Shown: positions 1 through 8,296 of the stretch, one piece after another
Numbering within the stretch: position 1 is the stretch's first letter
Layout of the letters: each line of letters begins with the position of its first letter
IMG/VR virus record: IMGVR_UViG_3300031566_000337
Location: 1 to 25,194 of that record
Source of the DNA: a virus
Direction: 5' to 3' (one strand)
DNA: 25,194 nt
Notes under the pieces: model-generated
Database searches by the model: none
Told to the model about the DNA's origin: nothing
Seen by the model: only the letters and a program-made list of their open reading frames with translations
Made by a program: the position numbers and the translations under genes

Positions 1-9
1 AGATTGCAT
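1..9 (-). CDS. Start of next leftward gene (only first three codons in window)
   Basis: A minus-strand ATG (positions 9-7) is preceded by an AGGAG ribosome binding site on the minus strand at 22-18, eight bases upstream. This gene would begin 14 bases after the stop of the virion protein gene to its right, so it continues the same leftward late operon. Only three codons lie inside the window and the product cannot be named. A tail fibre or other late protein would fit the position, but that is a guess. Confidence 0.5.
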
Positions 10-23
10 GGTCAAGGCTCCTA

Positions 24-599
24 TCAGGCGATTGCATTCCAGGACAAAATCGCCGTGGCATCTGCCAAGACGTGAAGGTAGGTGCAACCTGAAACGGGAA
101 GTCTAAAGTTTAGATTCGGCGAGTAGGTTACCCCATGATTCGTTCCAAACGGCGTAGTGGCCGTAGCATTGGCGATAACGTGACAAGCCACGTCCAACAT
201 GAAGTCAATAAAGGTCGTGCCAGCGGGAATGGCTGCAGCGGCCCACGCTCCACCAGCCACAGTAGATAGCGCGGCTTGTGGAACGCCGACACCGCTCTTG
301 ATGGCGGCAGCAATCGCGGCGGCGGTGGGACCAGTGAACGTGCCAGTGACAGTGGCAGAGTTGAAGGCGATGTATTCACTGGTCGCGTCCGGGTTCGTCG
401 TCCAGTTGGCCGTCATGGTTAAGACCGTGGCGGTATTGGTGGATACTTCCCCTAACTGGCCGACGCCCGTTCCGCTAATAATGCGAACGAGCGCCCCGGC
501 CAAGAGGTCTGTACCCCACACCTTCGTCGCATCGGTCAACGTGGCCGCACCGCCCGCAGACGCCCGGCCAGAGTCCAAAACGCTTCCCACCGTGAACAT
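24..599 (-). CDS. Putative virion protein with G-x-G-Q module
   Basis: A 191-aa protein with no named family that I recognise. It is rich in Ala, Thr, Val and Gly, as is usual for beta-structured phage surface proteins. It has no signal peptide and no clear membrane segment. Residues about 19-79 contain a module (I-I-S-G-T-G-V-G-Q, then a Thr/Val strand, then N-P-D-A-T-S-E-Y) that closely resembles segments of the tail tubular A homologue and of the 457-aa virion protein in this window. The ATG at 599 has GGAG six bases upstream. It is the last complete gene of the leftward late operon here and is separated from the 1338-aa gene by a rightward small membrane gene. A role in the tail or capsid surface is inferred from the shared module and position only. 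Confidence 0.75.
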   Translation of the reverse strand: MFTVGSVLDSGRASAGGAATLTDATKVWGTDLLAGALVRIISGTGVGQLGEVSTNTATVLTMTANWTTNPDATSEYIAFNSATVTGTFTGPTAAAIAAAIKSGVGVPQAALSTVAGGAWAAAAIPAGTTFIDFMLDVACHVIANATATTPFGTNHGVTYSPNLNFRLPVSGCTYLHVLADATAILSWNAIA

Positions 600-645
600 G
601 GCTTACTCCTTTAGTGTGTTTCCTGTCCTTTATATTATCGCCCAT

Positions 646-673
646 TTGACTTCTTCGTTTTCCGTGGTATACT
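646..673 (+). promoter_or_regulatory. Sigma70-type promoter reading rightward
   Basis: TTGACT at 646-651 and TATACT at 668-673 are separated by 16 bp, each one mismatch from consensus. Transcription would start near 680, just ahead of the GGAGG ribosome binding site (688-692) of the 50-aa gene. It points against the surrounding late operon. Confidence 0.65.
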
Positions 674-699
674 TCGCACGGCCAATTGGAGGATTCAGA

Positions 700-852
700 A
701 TGACTGGCAAGGTTTGGCAGATCGCGCGTTGGATTCTGGTGGTCGAGTTGATCGTTTTGCTCCTCAGCCTAAACTGGATCGCGTTCAAGGTGGCGACAGA
801 CTGGTGTCCGCGCCTGTGGCACGAGACCCAAGTAATAATGAGGCACATCTAG
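700..852 (+). CDS. Small single-pass membrane protein, lone rightward gene
   Basis: A 50-aa protein starting at ATG 700, with TTGGAGGA seven bases upstream and a near-consensus promoter directly before it. After a short basic N-terminus (M-T-G-K-V-W-Q-I-A-R) comes one hydrophobic helix, roughly residues 11-29, then a short Trp/His-containing tail. No family is recognised. It is the only rightward gene in more than 21 kb of leftward late genes. It lies in the gap between the 1338-aa gene and the 191-aa virion gene, the typical arrangement of a moron (a small independently expressed phage gene). Candidate roles are superinfection exclusion or a holin-like function; neither is shown. A minus-strand reading frame over the same bases (630-848) has no comparable start signals. 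Confidence 0.6.
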   Translation: MTGKVWQIARWILVVELIVLLLSLNWIAFKVATDWCPRLWHETQVIMRHI

Positions 853-880
853 TAGCACTAGGGTTGCCAACACTTTTTCC

Positions 881-3800
881 TCACTTCCCAACTTTGGCCG
901 GGCGAATCAACCCTTTCTTTTTTGGAGTTTTCTGATAAGTCTGAACGCCGACTCCAGTCCACGAGATTCCCGTGGCCCCCACGCCCCAAAGCAACGCCTT
1001 CGTAATATCGGGATTTTCCGCGTAGGCATCCTTAAAAGCATCCACGCCATCGTTCAACCACATGAAAAGGAATTGGTTGCGCGCTTCTTCGCCCCAACCT
1101 TCCCATCCCTTGATTTCCTTGCCAAATGCGTCCCGCCCCGTGGTGACTTTCCAGATGCCACTGATTAGCGGGGCCGCCTTGCCCTTGGCCGCCATCATAA
1201 TGATTTGACTTCGGTCCTCGGCCTTCTCTTTCGGCGCACCGAATCCCTGAAGATAGGCCGAATAACCCAATCGGGCCATCAGGCGAATGACGATGCCGTG
1301 GCCGCCAGTCAAATCCATGCGCGTATTACCCTTTTTGGCTTTCAGAAAATCCGGTGATAGGGGATTCGTGTCCGTATCCCAACCCAGCGCCCTTAAAACC
1401 AAGGCCAAGGCCGCTACCTTAAGAGTTCCACCGGCCAGGGTTTCAAGCCCCTGGCGTCGGATAACGGGGTCCGTGGAAAGTGTCCCGAAAAGCGTAGCCA
1501 CACTATGAACCCGGCTCCATGTGTAGCGTGTTGAATAAAGCAGCGCGTTGGATATTTCCGTGGCCGAGCGGACGATTTTCGCGTCCGGCAACACGCCACG
1601 ACCAATCATGTCGCCAATCCATACGGCGGCTTTGCGTTGTTGTTTGGCAGTGCTAAAACGTCCTTTTGCCTCTAGTTTGGGAACGAGTTCCTGATACATC
1701 ATGTGGGCCGCCAGGTTGGTCCCCGTCACCGCAGCGCGGTTCCCGGCCCGGATAATGGGAATCTTGTTTAATTTACCAGAAGGATAAAACTCTTCTCGCC
1801 GTGCAGCGGGCGTGTCAATGCCCGTTTCTGTGGTCAAGGCATATTTATCCAGCAAGGCCCTTTCGGGAAGTGTTTTCATCCAGGCATCTATCTCATTGAA
1901 CTTCCTTTCGCTGAAGAAGGTCACAAGTTCCCACCAAGCCAAACGCGGGAAGTTGGCCGACGGCTTGAGTAAGGCAAGATTTTTCGCGTCAATCCAGGCC
2001 GTCTTTTCAAGTTGTCGACCCACGTTGGAAATATCTCCGGCGGCCTGTAACATTCTGAAAATGGCCCCGACTTCAAGGAAATTACGCCAGGCCCGTTCCA
2101 GGCCGGACATACGGAGTTGGTCCAGTTGCCATTTGATGTGGTTAACCTCTTCCCTGAGATGAGTTTCTTCCGGACTCAATTTACGCACGGGCCGTTCTTC
2201 AACGGAATAGTCGCCCTTAGCGAGTTTTTCTTGTAGGACGGCCAGTTCGTTCGTCTTGCGCGTGATATAGGATTTCCGGGCGCGCTCTTCGGGCGTAGCC
2301 TTCGGATTCGCCAAGGCCCGGAGTTCGTCGTACTCGGCCCGCAACGCATCCCGCCGTGAACGCAAGGCTTCAAGTTCTGGGCTTGTCGGTCCCGGTTGGC
2401 GGGTCTTGGCCGCCACGTCGCCTTCACGGATACGCCGTTCGTATTCCGCGATGGACTTTTCGGTGGCGCGAATCGAGGTATTGAGTCGGGCTTGAGTTTT
2501 GGCGGGCTTGACGGGCTTTGCTTCTTTTGCTGGAACCGTCGGCCGAAGCAGTTCACGCCGATTCATCAAGGCCATTTTCCAGGCATCTTCAAGGAACGGC
2601 CTTATTTTCTCACCCAATTTCTTAATGATCGGCGCGGCGGCATCTGCCAGTTTAAAGAACCCGTTTTCTATCTGCCGACCCAATAGAACACTCAGGTCGG
2701 TCACGATGGCAGGGTCCACGCCGACATTGAGGCGCGACAATCGCGTTTTCAGGTTGGCCTCGGCCCGCGATACCATTTCGTCCGTGAATAAACGAGAGCG
2801 TGGTGCGGTCCCTCGAACCGTGGCTTCCAATTCGGCCACTGTCGTTTCTAATTCGGTTATCGTGGGTCCACGACGGGCCGTTTCGAGTTCGCGCACTTTG
2901 GCTTCGAGTTCCGCGATGCGTTCGGTCTTGGCCTTGAGATTAGCCAACACTTTCGGCGGCGGCTCGATGCCGCCATGCTTATCCGCCCAGTCGCGCGTAA
3001 CGCGAGCCAGGCTGTAATCGGCCTTAAGTTCCGTGTTACGGAATTGCAGCGCCCGGCCAGCCGTTGTTCCACTGGCCCGCGTGGCTTCGATGACGCGGGT
3101 TTCCTCGCCCCGAAGTCTGGCGATGGTCTGTTCCGTTTCCGCCTGGGTTGCCGTGTCGCTGGTTTTCGATTGAGCGATTTTCTTGTCCAACGCCGAATCC
3201 AGTTGATTCCGCACTTCGCGGAGCCGGACCCCAAGAAGGGCCTCGTCTCGAAGCGTCGGAGGCTTGGAAGGATCGGCGGCGATACTGTCTATGACTTTCT
3301 CGACGGCCTGCGGGTCTTGGCGGTGTTCGGCCAAGGCAAGATCGGCGACTTCCTTATTGGGCAACCGCTCGGGCGTTGCGCGCTCGGCATAACCCATTTC
3401 GGCGGCCCGCTGGTCAGTGTAGGCATTCTTGATAGATGTGGTTTCAGGGACCTGCCCTGCTTGCGCCTGGGCCTCTACGGCTTCGCCAGGGACGCGCGGA
3501 GCCTCGCCCTTGACCTCCGGGGCCTGTTTTGCCGTCGGCGTCGTTCCTGGGGCCTCTGGCACAGGCAATGTGGGCTTCCCCGGCTGCCATTCCGCCAAGG
3601 TCTTGGCAGGCGTACCAGGAGGCTCACCGGGCCGCACGGGGGGTTTAGCACCGGGAGCCTCCTGGGAGGTGATAGCCCGCCCCGCCACTTCAACCGCCCG
3701 CACGGGGGGTGTAGCGGTTTCAACGGCGGGCGCGGGCAACATCTTGGCGATGGCCGTATCCATCTCGGCGAACGACCTATCTCCCAACTCCGGCCTTATT

Positions 3801-4897
3801 GTCTTTATGGCCTGGATAATAGCCTGCTTATTCTTGGGTTTGGCGAGTGCCCATGCCTTGCCGGTCATCTCCATGCCCATGAAGACAACGCCAATTCCCG
3901 AATTGATGATAATTTCTTCCGTGTCTCCACCCGTGGCGGCGGTAGTGCCTCCGAACAAACCGGCCGTGACGACCCCACGTTTAGCCATCGCACCGAACGT
4001 CTTGCCGGGAAACAGTTCACCGACAGTTCCGAACGTTACCTCCATCAGCGCCCCGGTTCCTGGGAATCCGCCGCCGATCTGATTGGGTATTTCCCACGTT
4101 AAGGATTTCCGAAAAGGAATATTGCTCGGCAAGATTTTCCTTAAGATAATTGTCTGTGCTATAAAGACGGAAAGTCCTGCCACGCCATCTACTGTTTTCT
4201 CCGCAAAGGTTTCGGCAGGAGTCAGTTTGACCGAAGGCGCATAGAGTTCTACTTCATGAACAGTGGATTCCGTCCTTTTCCTCCAGTTGGCCCACATCTC
4301 GTCAACTTTTTCCAGATTTTCTTCGGTATATGGGATGTGAAAGAAATCGTCGAGCGCCTTAATCATATTCACGACCCGGCCTGGCGTATTTAACAATTCA
4401 ATGACACCTTGGTTCCAGATAACGCCCCCAAATCGTTTCAACAGTCCGGGTTTTGCCACATGAACCGCCGCCTCAATGTCGGCCTGAAGTTGGGCCAGTT
4501 CGATGGGTTTATTATCCCTGACCGCAATCCCCATACCGGCTTTGTGCCGGGCGCTGACTTCCGGCAGAGCGTTCCAATCATTAAAGGCATTCTCCGGCGA
4601 CGTGCTTTCGTAGATGTACGCCATGTCTTCGGGCGTGATCTTCCGCATCCCGGTCGTGTCGAGTTCCGGTTGCGTCAAGTCCGATACGCCGAACGACAGG
4701 GCGCGACGACCGAACGTAGTCTCGCTGGAAAAGGGTTCGGCGGGCGGCTCTGGCACAAAACCGGATTCAGTAGGCGTCAGCGTCGGCGCGGGGGCGGCAG
4801 GCGCGGCAGGTTCGCCGAGAACCTCCGCGTCGGACAATCCGCGCTGCGGTTGCGGCGCAAGGCCCAAAACTTCCTCATCGGTTAATGCTAGTGTCAT
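881..4897 (-). CDS. Very large internal virion / ejection protein candidate
   Basis: A 1338-aa protein, the largest in the window. The N-terminus has two copies of an eight-residue motif (L-T-D-E-E-V-L-G at 5-12, L-S-D-A-E-V-L-G at 21-28). A Pro/Ala-rich linker spans about 385-490. Helical and coiled-coil-prone stretches lie at about 590-700 and 800-930, including E-L-E-T-T-V-A-E-L-E-A-T-V near 682. Weakly hydrophobic segments occur near 235-260, 305-350 and 1155-1175. The C-terminal 400 residues resemble the C-terminal module of large polyvalent phage proteins (a T-G-R-D-A-F-G-K motif near 1253), judged by eye. Its ATG overlaps the stop of the preceding gene by 4 nt. T7-like phages place large DNA-ejection proteins (gp15, gp16) at this end of the late region, so an ejected internal protein is the best inference. 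No catalytic motif was identified. Confidence 0.7.
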   Translation of the reverse strand: MTLALTDEEVLGLAPQPQRGLSDAEVLGEPAAPAAPAPTLTPTESGFVPEPPAEPFSSETTFGRRALSFGVSDLTQPELDTTGMRKITPEDMAYIYESTSPENAFNDWNALPEVSARHKAGMGIAVRDNKPIELAQLQADIEAAVHVAKPGLLKRFGGVIWNQGVIELLNTPGRVVNMIKALDDFFHIPYTEENLEKVDEMWANWRKRTESTVHEVELYAPSVKLTPAETFAEKTVDGVAGLSVFIAQTIILRKILPSNIPFRKSLTWEIPNQIGGGFPGTGALMEVTFGTVGELFPGKTFGAMAKRGVVTAGLFGGTTAATGGDTEEIIINSGIGVVFMGMEMTGKAWALAKPKNKQAIIQAIKTIRPELGDRSFAEMDTAIAKMLPAPAVETATPPVRAVEVAGRAITSQEAPGAKPPVRPGEPPGTPAKTLAEWQPGKPTLPVPEAPGTTPTAKQAPEVKGEAPRVPGEAVEAQAQAGQVPETTSIKNAYTDQRAAEMGYAERATPERLPNKEVADLALAEHRQDPQAVEKVIDSIAADPSKPPTLRDEALLGVRLREVRNQLDSALDKKIAQSKTSDTATQAETEQTIARLRGEETRVIEATRASGTTAGRALQFRNTELKADYSLARVTRDWADKHGGIEPPPKVLANLKAKTERIAELEAKVRELETARRGPTITELETTVAELEATVRGTAPRSRLFTDEMVSRAEANLKTRLSRLNVGVDPAIVTDLSVLLGRQIENGFFKLADAAAPIIKKLGEKIRPFLEDAWKMALMNRRELLRPTVPAKEAKPVKPAKTQARLNTSIRATEKSIAEYERRIREGDVAAKTRQPGPTSPELEALRSRRDALRAEYDELRALANPKATPEERARKSYITRKTNELAVLQEKLAKGDYSVEERPVRKLSPEETHLREEVNHIKWQLDQLRMSGLERAWRNFLEVGAIFRMLQAAGDISNVGRQLEKTAWIDAKNLALLKPSANFPRLAWWELVTFFSERKFNEIDAWMKTLPERALLDKYALTTETGIDTPAARREEFYPSGKLNKIPIIRAGNRAAVTGTNLAAHMMYQELVPKLEAKGRFSTAKQQRKAAVWIGDMIGRGVLPDAKIVRSATEISNALLYSTRYTWSRVHSVATLFGTLSTDPVIRRQGLETLAGGTLKVAALALVLRALGWDTDTNPLSPDFLKAKKGNTRMDLTGGHGIVIRLMARLGYSAYLQGFGAPKEKAEDRSQIIMMAAKGKAAPLISGIWKVTTGRDAFGKEIKGWEGWGEEARNQFLFMWLNDGVDAFKDAYAENPDITKALLWGVGATGISWTGVGVQTYQKTPKKKGLIRPAKVGK

Positions 4898-6753
4898 GGT
4901 GCTTTATGCCAACCATCCTTTTGCCATTCGTACCGCGTGCCCCGAATCTCGTAGGTCTTTCCAACAACTCGCTCGGCGACGGGTGGAAGTGTTGCCGTCG
5001 CCGACTCCGCGCTCGGCCACCCCGCTATCCACGGCGGTTCGCCTTTAAGGTATTCCTCGAACGCCGCAACATCACCGGCGCTCCGCTTAGCCGCCTCCAC
5101 GTCCTTCTTGTTCCACCTGTTTCCTGATGGCGTCGGCGCGGTCAACCCGCTATCTTTGTCCACCACGGCGTCTTTCAGCGCCGCCAAGTCCTGTTTCTTG
5201 ATACCCGCATCAAGGTCGTTCCACTCAAGATACGGAATATCCGCCTTGTCGAACGCCTCGGCCGCATCGGAATAATTCTCGGCAATGATTTTGACGGCTT
5301 CCGGCGCATGGTCCTGCCAGTCCTCGCCGAGGCGGTCTATCAAGGCTTCAATGGCCGCCGTCGCCGTCGCCTTGTCGTCCTTGTCAACATATCGCTTATT
5401 CCGCAACTTGCCGTAAATCGGCAACAGCACCTTTTGCGAAAAAACGGGGGCCTCTTTCTTGGCACGGTTGGCCCGCCACGACACATAGACCGTGGGAACC
5501 AAGACGTGAACCTCTTCATCTGTCAGTTTCTTCCCGCCGTTCGCCTTTTCCTTCTCGGCTATCATATCGTGAACGTATTTTAGGAATGGCCCCCGTTCCT
5601 GAAGCGGGTCGGTTCCAAGGGTAAGGTTAACGGAAGCCGTGATCGCCTCATACGCGCCTTTGCCCTTACGGTTGTAGAGTTCTTTCACGCGCTGGTCGTA
5701 GGTCGAACCGAACGCCTCGATATTGCCCCTCATCCACTCGCGCAAATCCTTGAAGTCCTGTTCGGACTGTGCACGGTCCATGCGGTCATAGAACTCCGCC
5801 TGAATCTTCATGTCGGGCTGTGGCTTAATAGTGGCCTTGGCCATGTTGTCCAGAGTTCTTAAGGCATTCAGCGCCACCTTGCCTTTCGTGCCGTCAATCT
5901 CTCCTGACCGTATTTGGGCATCAGCGCCCCTGCGGAGCGCCGCCGTCGCCGTGAACACTTCGGCCGGAGTAAGACTTGTGTCGGCGGCCACCTTATCAAT
6001 CTCGACGGCCAGCGCATCGTAGTTCTTCCCTTGGAAAAACGTGGTCTGCGCCTTGGCCTGATCCAGCAATGTATCCAACTGTGCCACGAGTTCGGTTCGC
6101 AGACCTTCCCGTTTAATGCCACCCAGAATCCCGGTTCCCCGCACCACGTCAACCGGATTTTCACTTCGCACAAGGTTGGCGGCCTGGGCCAGCGCGCTGG
6201 CTGTATCAAATTCCGCGTCTTGCTGGTCATAGAGCACGGCATTTTCTGGATGCAGTCGCCTAAGAGCCGCATTGGTTGTGACTGCGAGTTGCAGGTTTCC
6301 GGTTTCGAGTGCGCGCTGGCGGTTCTGGTCAGCCAGGGCGTCGGTCTGTTTCATCTTGACCGCGTGAACGTGCGCCGCCACGTTTTCGTCCATCTCCGTT
6401 TCCATGCCCTGATACGACGCGCTGTAGGCTGTCTGAATGCGCGGGTTCTTTGATTGAGTCGGTATGGACTGGGCAACCTTCTTGGCCTGATCAAGAACCG
6501 CCGGGTCGTTCGTCTCGGCGTAGGCCCTCATCCCCGCATTGAGTGTCTCTTGTGCCTGTAACCGCATGGCCGAGAGTTCAATGGCGTCCTGGGCGGCCTG
6601 ATGTTCTTCCAGCGTCTCGCGCTGATCTTGCGGGATAGGCCCCGGAGCGACCGGCGCGCGGTAAGGTATATCTTTGCCACCGATACGCCGTGGAGTCCGA
6701 TAAGGAGCGGGCGGCGACGGCTCTTGGTTTTGTCTGTAAGGGAATTGCGGCAC
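4894..6753 (-). CDS. Internal virion protein candidate, helical, 619 aa
   Basis: A 619-aa protein that is mostly charged and Ala/Gln/Glu-rich, with predicted long helices after a Pro/Arg-rich N-terminus of about 50 residues. Its C-terminal 25 residues form a small module, Y-E-I-R-G-T-R-Y-E-W-Q-K-D-G-W, of a kind seen at the ends of phage structural proteins. No signal peptide or membrane helix is evident. The start is a GTG at 6753 with GGAGG nine bases upstream, two bases after the stop of the 168-aa gene. Its stop overlaps the ATG of the 1338-aa gene by 4 nt, so the two are probably translated together. Length, composition and order match the internal core proteins of T7-like virions (gp14-gp16 region). 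No residue-level match is claimed. Confidence 0.7.
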   Translation of the reverse strand: MPQFPYRQNQEPSPPAPYRTPRRIGGKDIPYRAPVAPGPIPQDQRETLEEHQAAQDAIELSAMRLQAQETLNAGMRAYAETNDPAVLDQAKKVAQSIPTQSKNPRIQTAYSASYQGMETEMDENVAAHVHAVKMKQTDALADQNRQRALETGNLQLAVTTNAALRRLHPENAVLYDQQDAEFDTASALAQAANLVRSENPVDVVRGTGILGGIKREGLRTELVAQLDTLLDQAKAQTTFFQGKNYDALAVEIDKVAADTSLTPAEVFTATAALRRGADAQIRSGEIDGTKGKVALNALRTLDNMAKATIKPQPDMKIQAEFYDRMDRAQSEQDFKDLREWMRGNIEAFGSTYDQRVKELYNRKGKGAYEAITASVNLTLGTDPLQERGPFLKYVHDMIAEKEKANGGKKLTDEEVHVLVPTVYVSWRANRAKKEAPVFSQKVLLPIYGKLRNKRYVDKDDKATATAAIEALIDRLGEDWQDHAPEAVKIIAENYSDAAEAFDKADIPYLEWNDLDAGIKKQDLAALKDAVVDKDSGLTAPTPSGNRWNKKDVEAAKRSAGDVAAFEEYLKGEPPWIAGWPSAESATATLPPVAERVVGKTYEIRGTRYEWQKDGWHKAP

Positions 6754-6754
6754 G

Positions 6755-7261
6755 TTAGAATCTCCCTCCGAACCCTGTCAGGAACGTTCGTTTCCGTTCG
6801 GCCGCGCTCGAGGCTTGGCGCATCGGCTTCGGCTTGAGACTGTCCAACTCGGCCTGCGCCGCCTGTTGAGCCTGTTGAAGCAAAGTCGGTTGCTGCCCCG
6901 CGATGCGTTCCTTGTTGCGAGCCATCGCGGCGGCGTAACCCTCATAGGGTGGGGTCAAATCTTGTCCCAACGACGCATTTGCGTCTCTCTCGATACGACG
7001 CTGGTTTCGCTTCATCGTGTCGGCGTAGGATTCCGTTGTGGGATCAAGTCCGCCCAGGAGCGTCTGACGTTTTTCCGCCGACGCTGCGATGCTCCTGGCC
7101 CGGATGTTGCGAGCCGCAGCCGTCAGTCCCGTCACAGGATCAAGGCCGAACTGCCCGATGCGCTTTCCGCTGTCAGGAACAGTCGGCGCGCTTGGCGTGG
7201 GCGACTTGGGCTTCTGTTGCGGATTCAGAAAGTTTAGAAACGTCGCGGCCATGTCGCCCAT
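6755..7261 (-). CDS. Small virion-associated protein with internal repeat
   Basis: A 168-aa, Gln/Ala/Arg-rich, probably helical and soluble protein. Two related segments of about 16 residues occur in tandem: T-E-S-Y-A-D-T-M-K-R-N-Q-R-R-I near 76-91 and Y-E-G-Y-A-A-A-M-A-R-N-K-E-R-I near 105-119, which share Y-x(4)-M-x-R-N-x-x-R-I. The ATG at 7261 follows AAGGGG by eight bases; a second in-frame ATG nine bases later is possible. It sits directly before the two long ejection candidates, where T7-like phages encode the smallest internal core protein (gp14). That role is an inference from position only. The downstream GTG gene starts two bases after its stop. Confidence 0.7.
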   Translation of the reverse strand: MGDMAATFLNFLNPQQKPKSPTPSAPTVPDSGKRIGQFGLDPVTGLTAAARNIRARSIAASAEKRQTLLGGLDPTTESYADTMKRNQRRIERDANASLGQDLTPPYEGYAAAMARNKERIAGQQPTLLQQAQQAAQAELDSLKPKPMRQASSAAERKRTFLTGFGGRF

Positions 7262-7272
7262 GTCAGTCCCCT

Positions 7273-7902
7273 TTACGAAGTGCGAAGTGCGCGAGTGTAT
7301 TCGATCCAGGCCCCATACAGATAAATGGAATCGGTGTCGTGGGCGTCTGGCAATAGCGACAGGTTCAATACGCCCGGCGATCCTGCAATGTCGCTGGCAC
7401 TTAATGTCACGGTAGATTCGACGACAAGGTTCGCGGCCGACGATAGCGCCGTTATCTTGCCGCCCATTTCGGTGTCTGCGCCATAGGCCCCTGCGCCGTT
7501 CTCATAGGCCAGAACGTCAATCTGGATACCGTTCGTGGTCCCGCTCCGCGCAAGCAACAGGTGGACTACCACATTCTCGGCGGGGTCCAGGTCCGGCGGC
7601 CAGGGGATAGGCGGACACGCCACTTCCGCCACGTCGTTGGCAACCCATGTGAGGCGAAGTGCCCTATCCGTGGCCCCATTGACGCGACTAAGGGTCGGCG
7701 TCGAATCAACGGCCATAATCCCGCCGTGCGCCGCGAGGTTCTGGACGGCGTTCGTGGCGATTTCCCGGAAGGCCGTGATGTCCAGCGGAATGATACACTG
7801 GGCCGATTGCAAGTCGGCCTGGAGTGTCGCATTCATGTCGGCAATATCGAGAAGTTCGCCAAAGAAATCTTCATAACTGTAAAGTGTCACCGCTGCGGCC
7901 AT
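7273..7902 (-). CDS. Putative virion protein, beta-rich
   Basis: A 209-aa protein of unrecognised family. The first 60 residues are acidic and probably helical. The rest alternates hydrophobic and polar residues with Thr/Ser/Val-rich strands and ends in an aromatic strand (Y-L-Y-G-A-W-I-E-Y). This pattern fits a jelly-roll-like phage surface domain. AAGGAGAA lies eight bases before the ATG at 7902. It lies one base after the stop of the cysteine-rich 130-aa gene and 11 bases ahead of the 168-aa gene, within the leftward late operon. Function is unknown; a tail or decoration component is the simplest reading. Confidence 0.7.
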   Translation of the reverse strand: MAAAVTLYSYEDFFGELLDIADMNATLQADLQSAQCIIPLDITAFREIATNAVQNLAAHGGIMAVDSTPTLSRVNGATDRALRLTWVANDVAEVACPPIPWPPDLDPAENVVVHLLLARSGTTNGIQIDVLAYENGAGAYGADTEMGGKITALSSAANLVVESTVTLSASDIAGSPGVLNLSLLPDAHDTDSIYLYGAWIEYTRALRTS

Positions 7903-7903
7903 G

Positions 7904-8296
7904 TCAGTTCTCCTTTAACTGTTTCGTCCAATATCCCATCGGGCACGTTGACTCCTGCGCCGCGATGTATTTTCTAAACCAGCATTCGACGCCGCGCGTC
8001 TCTTGCAACATGCGGCGGTATCTCACCGAGCAATCCAGTCCGTCGCCCGTACACGCGTCGCAGGCGGCCCGGCGTTCGGCGACGTAGGACGGAACCGGCC
8101 TCACCTGCACGGTCGCCTTCCCTTCCGGCACGAATCCCCACGCCTTCCCGTGCGGACAAACGAAGTCAGGTGCGCCTTCTGGCAACGTGAACGCCGTCGC
8201 CAGCCCCACCCGCCATACTCGACCACCTTCCAAAGAGCGGCAGACCCGACAGTGAACATTCGCTTGGCAGTTTAGACTGCTTGTAAAATCCCTCAC
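7904..8296 (-). CDS. Cysteine-rich protein, possible metal binder
   Basis: A 130-aa protein with nine cysteines: C10, C16, C19, C47, C79, C82, C89, C105 and C118. The C-x-x-C spacings (16/19, 79/82) and two C-P-x-G-x-x-W-like motifs (C47-P-H-G-K-A-W and C118-P-M-G-Y-W) suggest two zinc or iron-sulfur binding units rather than secretion, since there is no signal peptide. The start is GTG at 8296, overlapping the stop of the preceding gene as GTGA; the ribosome binding site is weak, so translation probably depends on coupling. No family is recognised. Its place among tail genes suggests a minor virion component or assembly factor. Confidence 0.65.
   Translation of the reverse strand: MRDFTSSLNCQANVHCRVCRSLEGGRVWRVGLATAFTLPEGAPDFVCPHGKAWGFVPEGKATVQVRPVPSYVAERRAACDACTGDGLDCSVRYRRMLQETRGVECWFRKYIAAQESTCPMGYWTKQLKEN

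Noticed and set aside
103-116. TCTAAAGTTTAGA palindrome
   Set aside because: It lies in coding sequence, is short, and no partner sites were found; likely chance.
630-848. Minus-strand 72-aa frame over the small membrane gene
   Set aside because: No convincing ribosome binding site, and the opposite strand has promoter, ribosome binding site and a clear membrane helix.
2975-4102. Long plus-strand open frame opposite the 1338-aa gene
   Set aside because: It is rich in Arg/Gly/Leu, typical of an antisense shadow in GC-rich DNA. It has no start signal, and the minus-strand gene explains the region.
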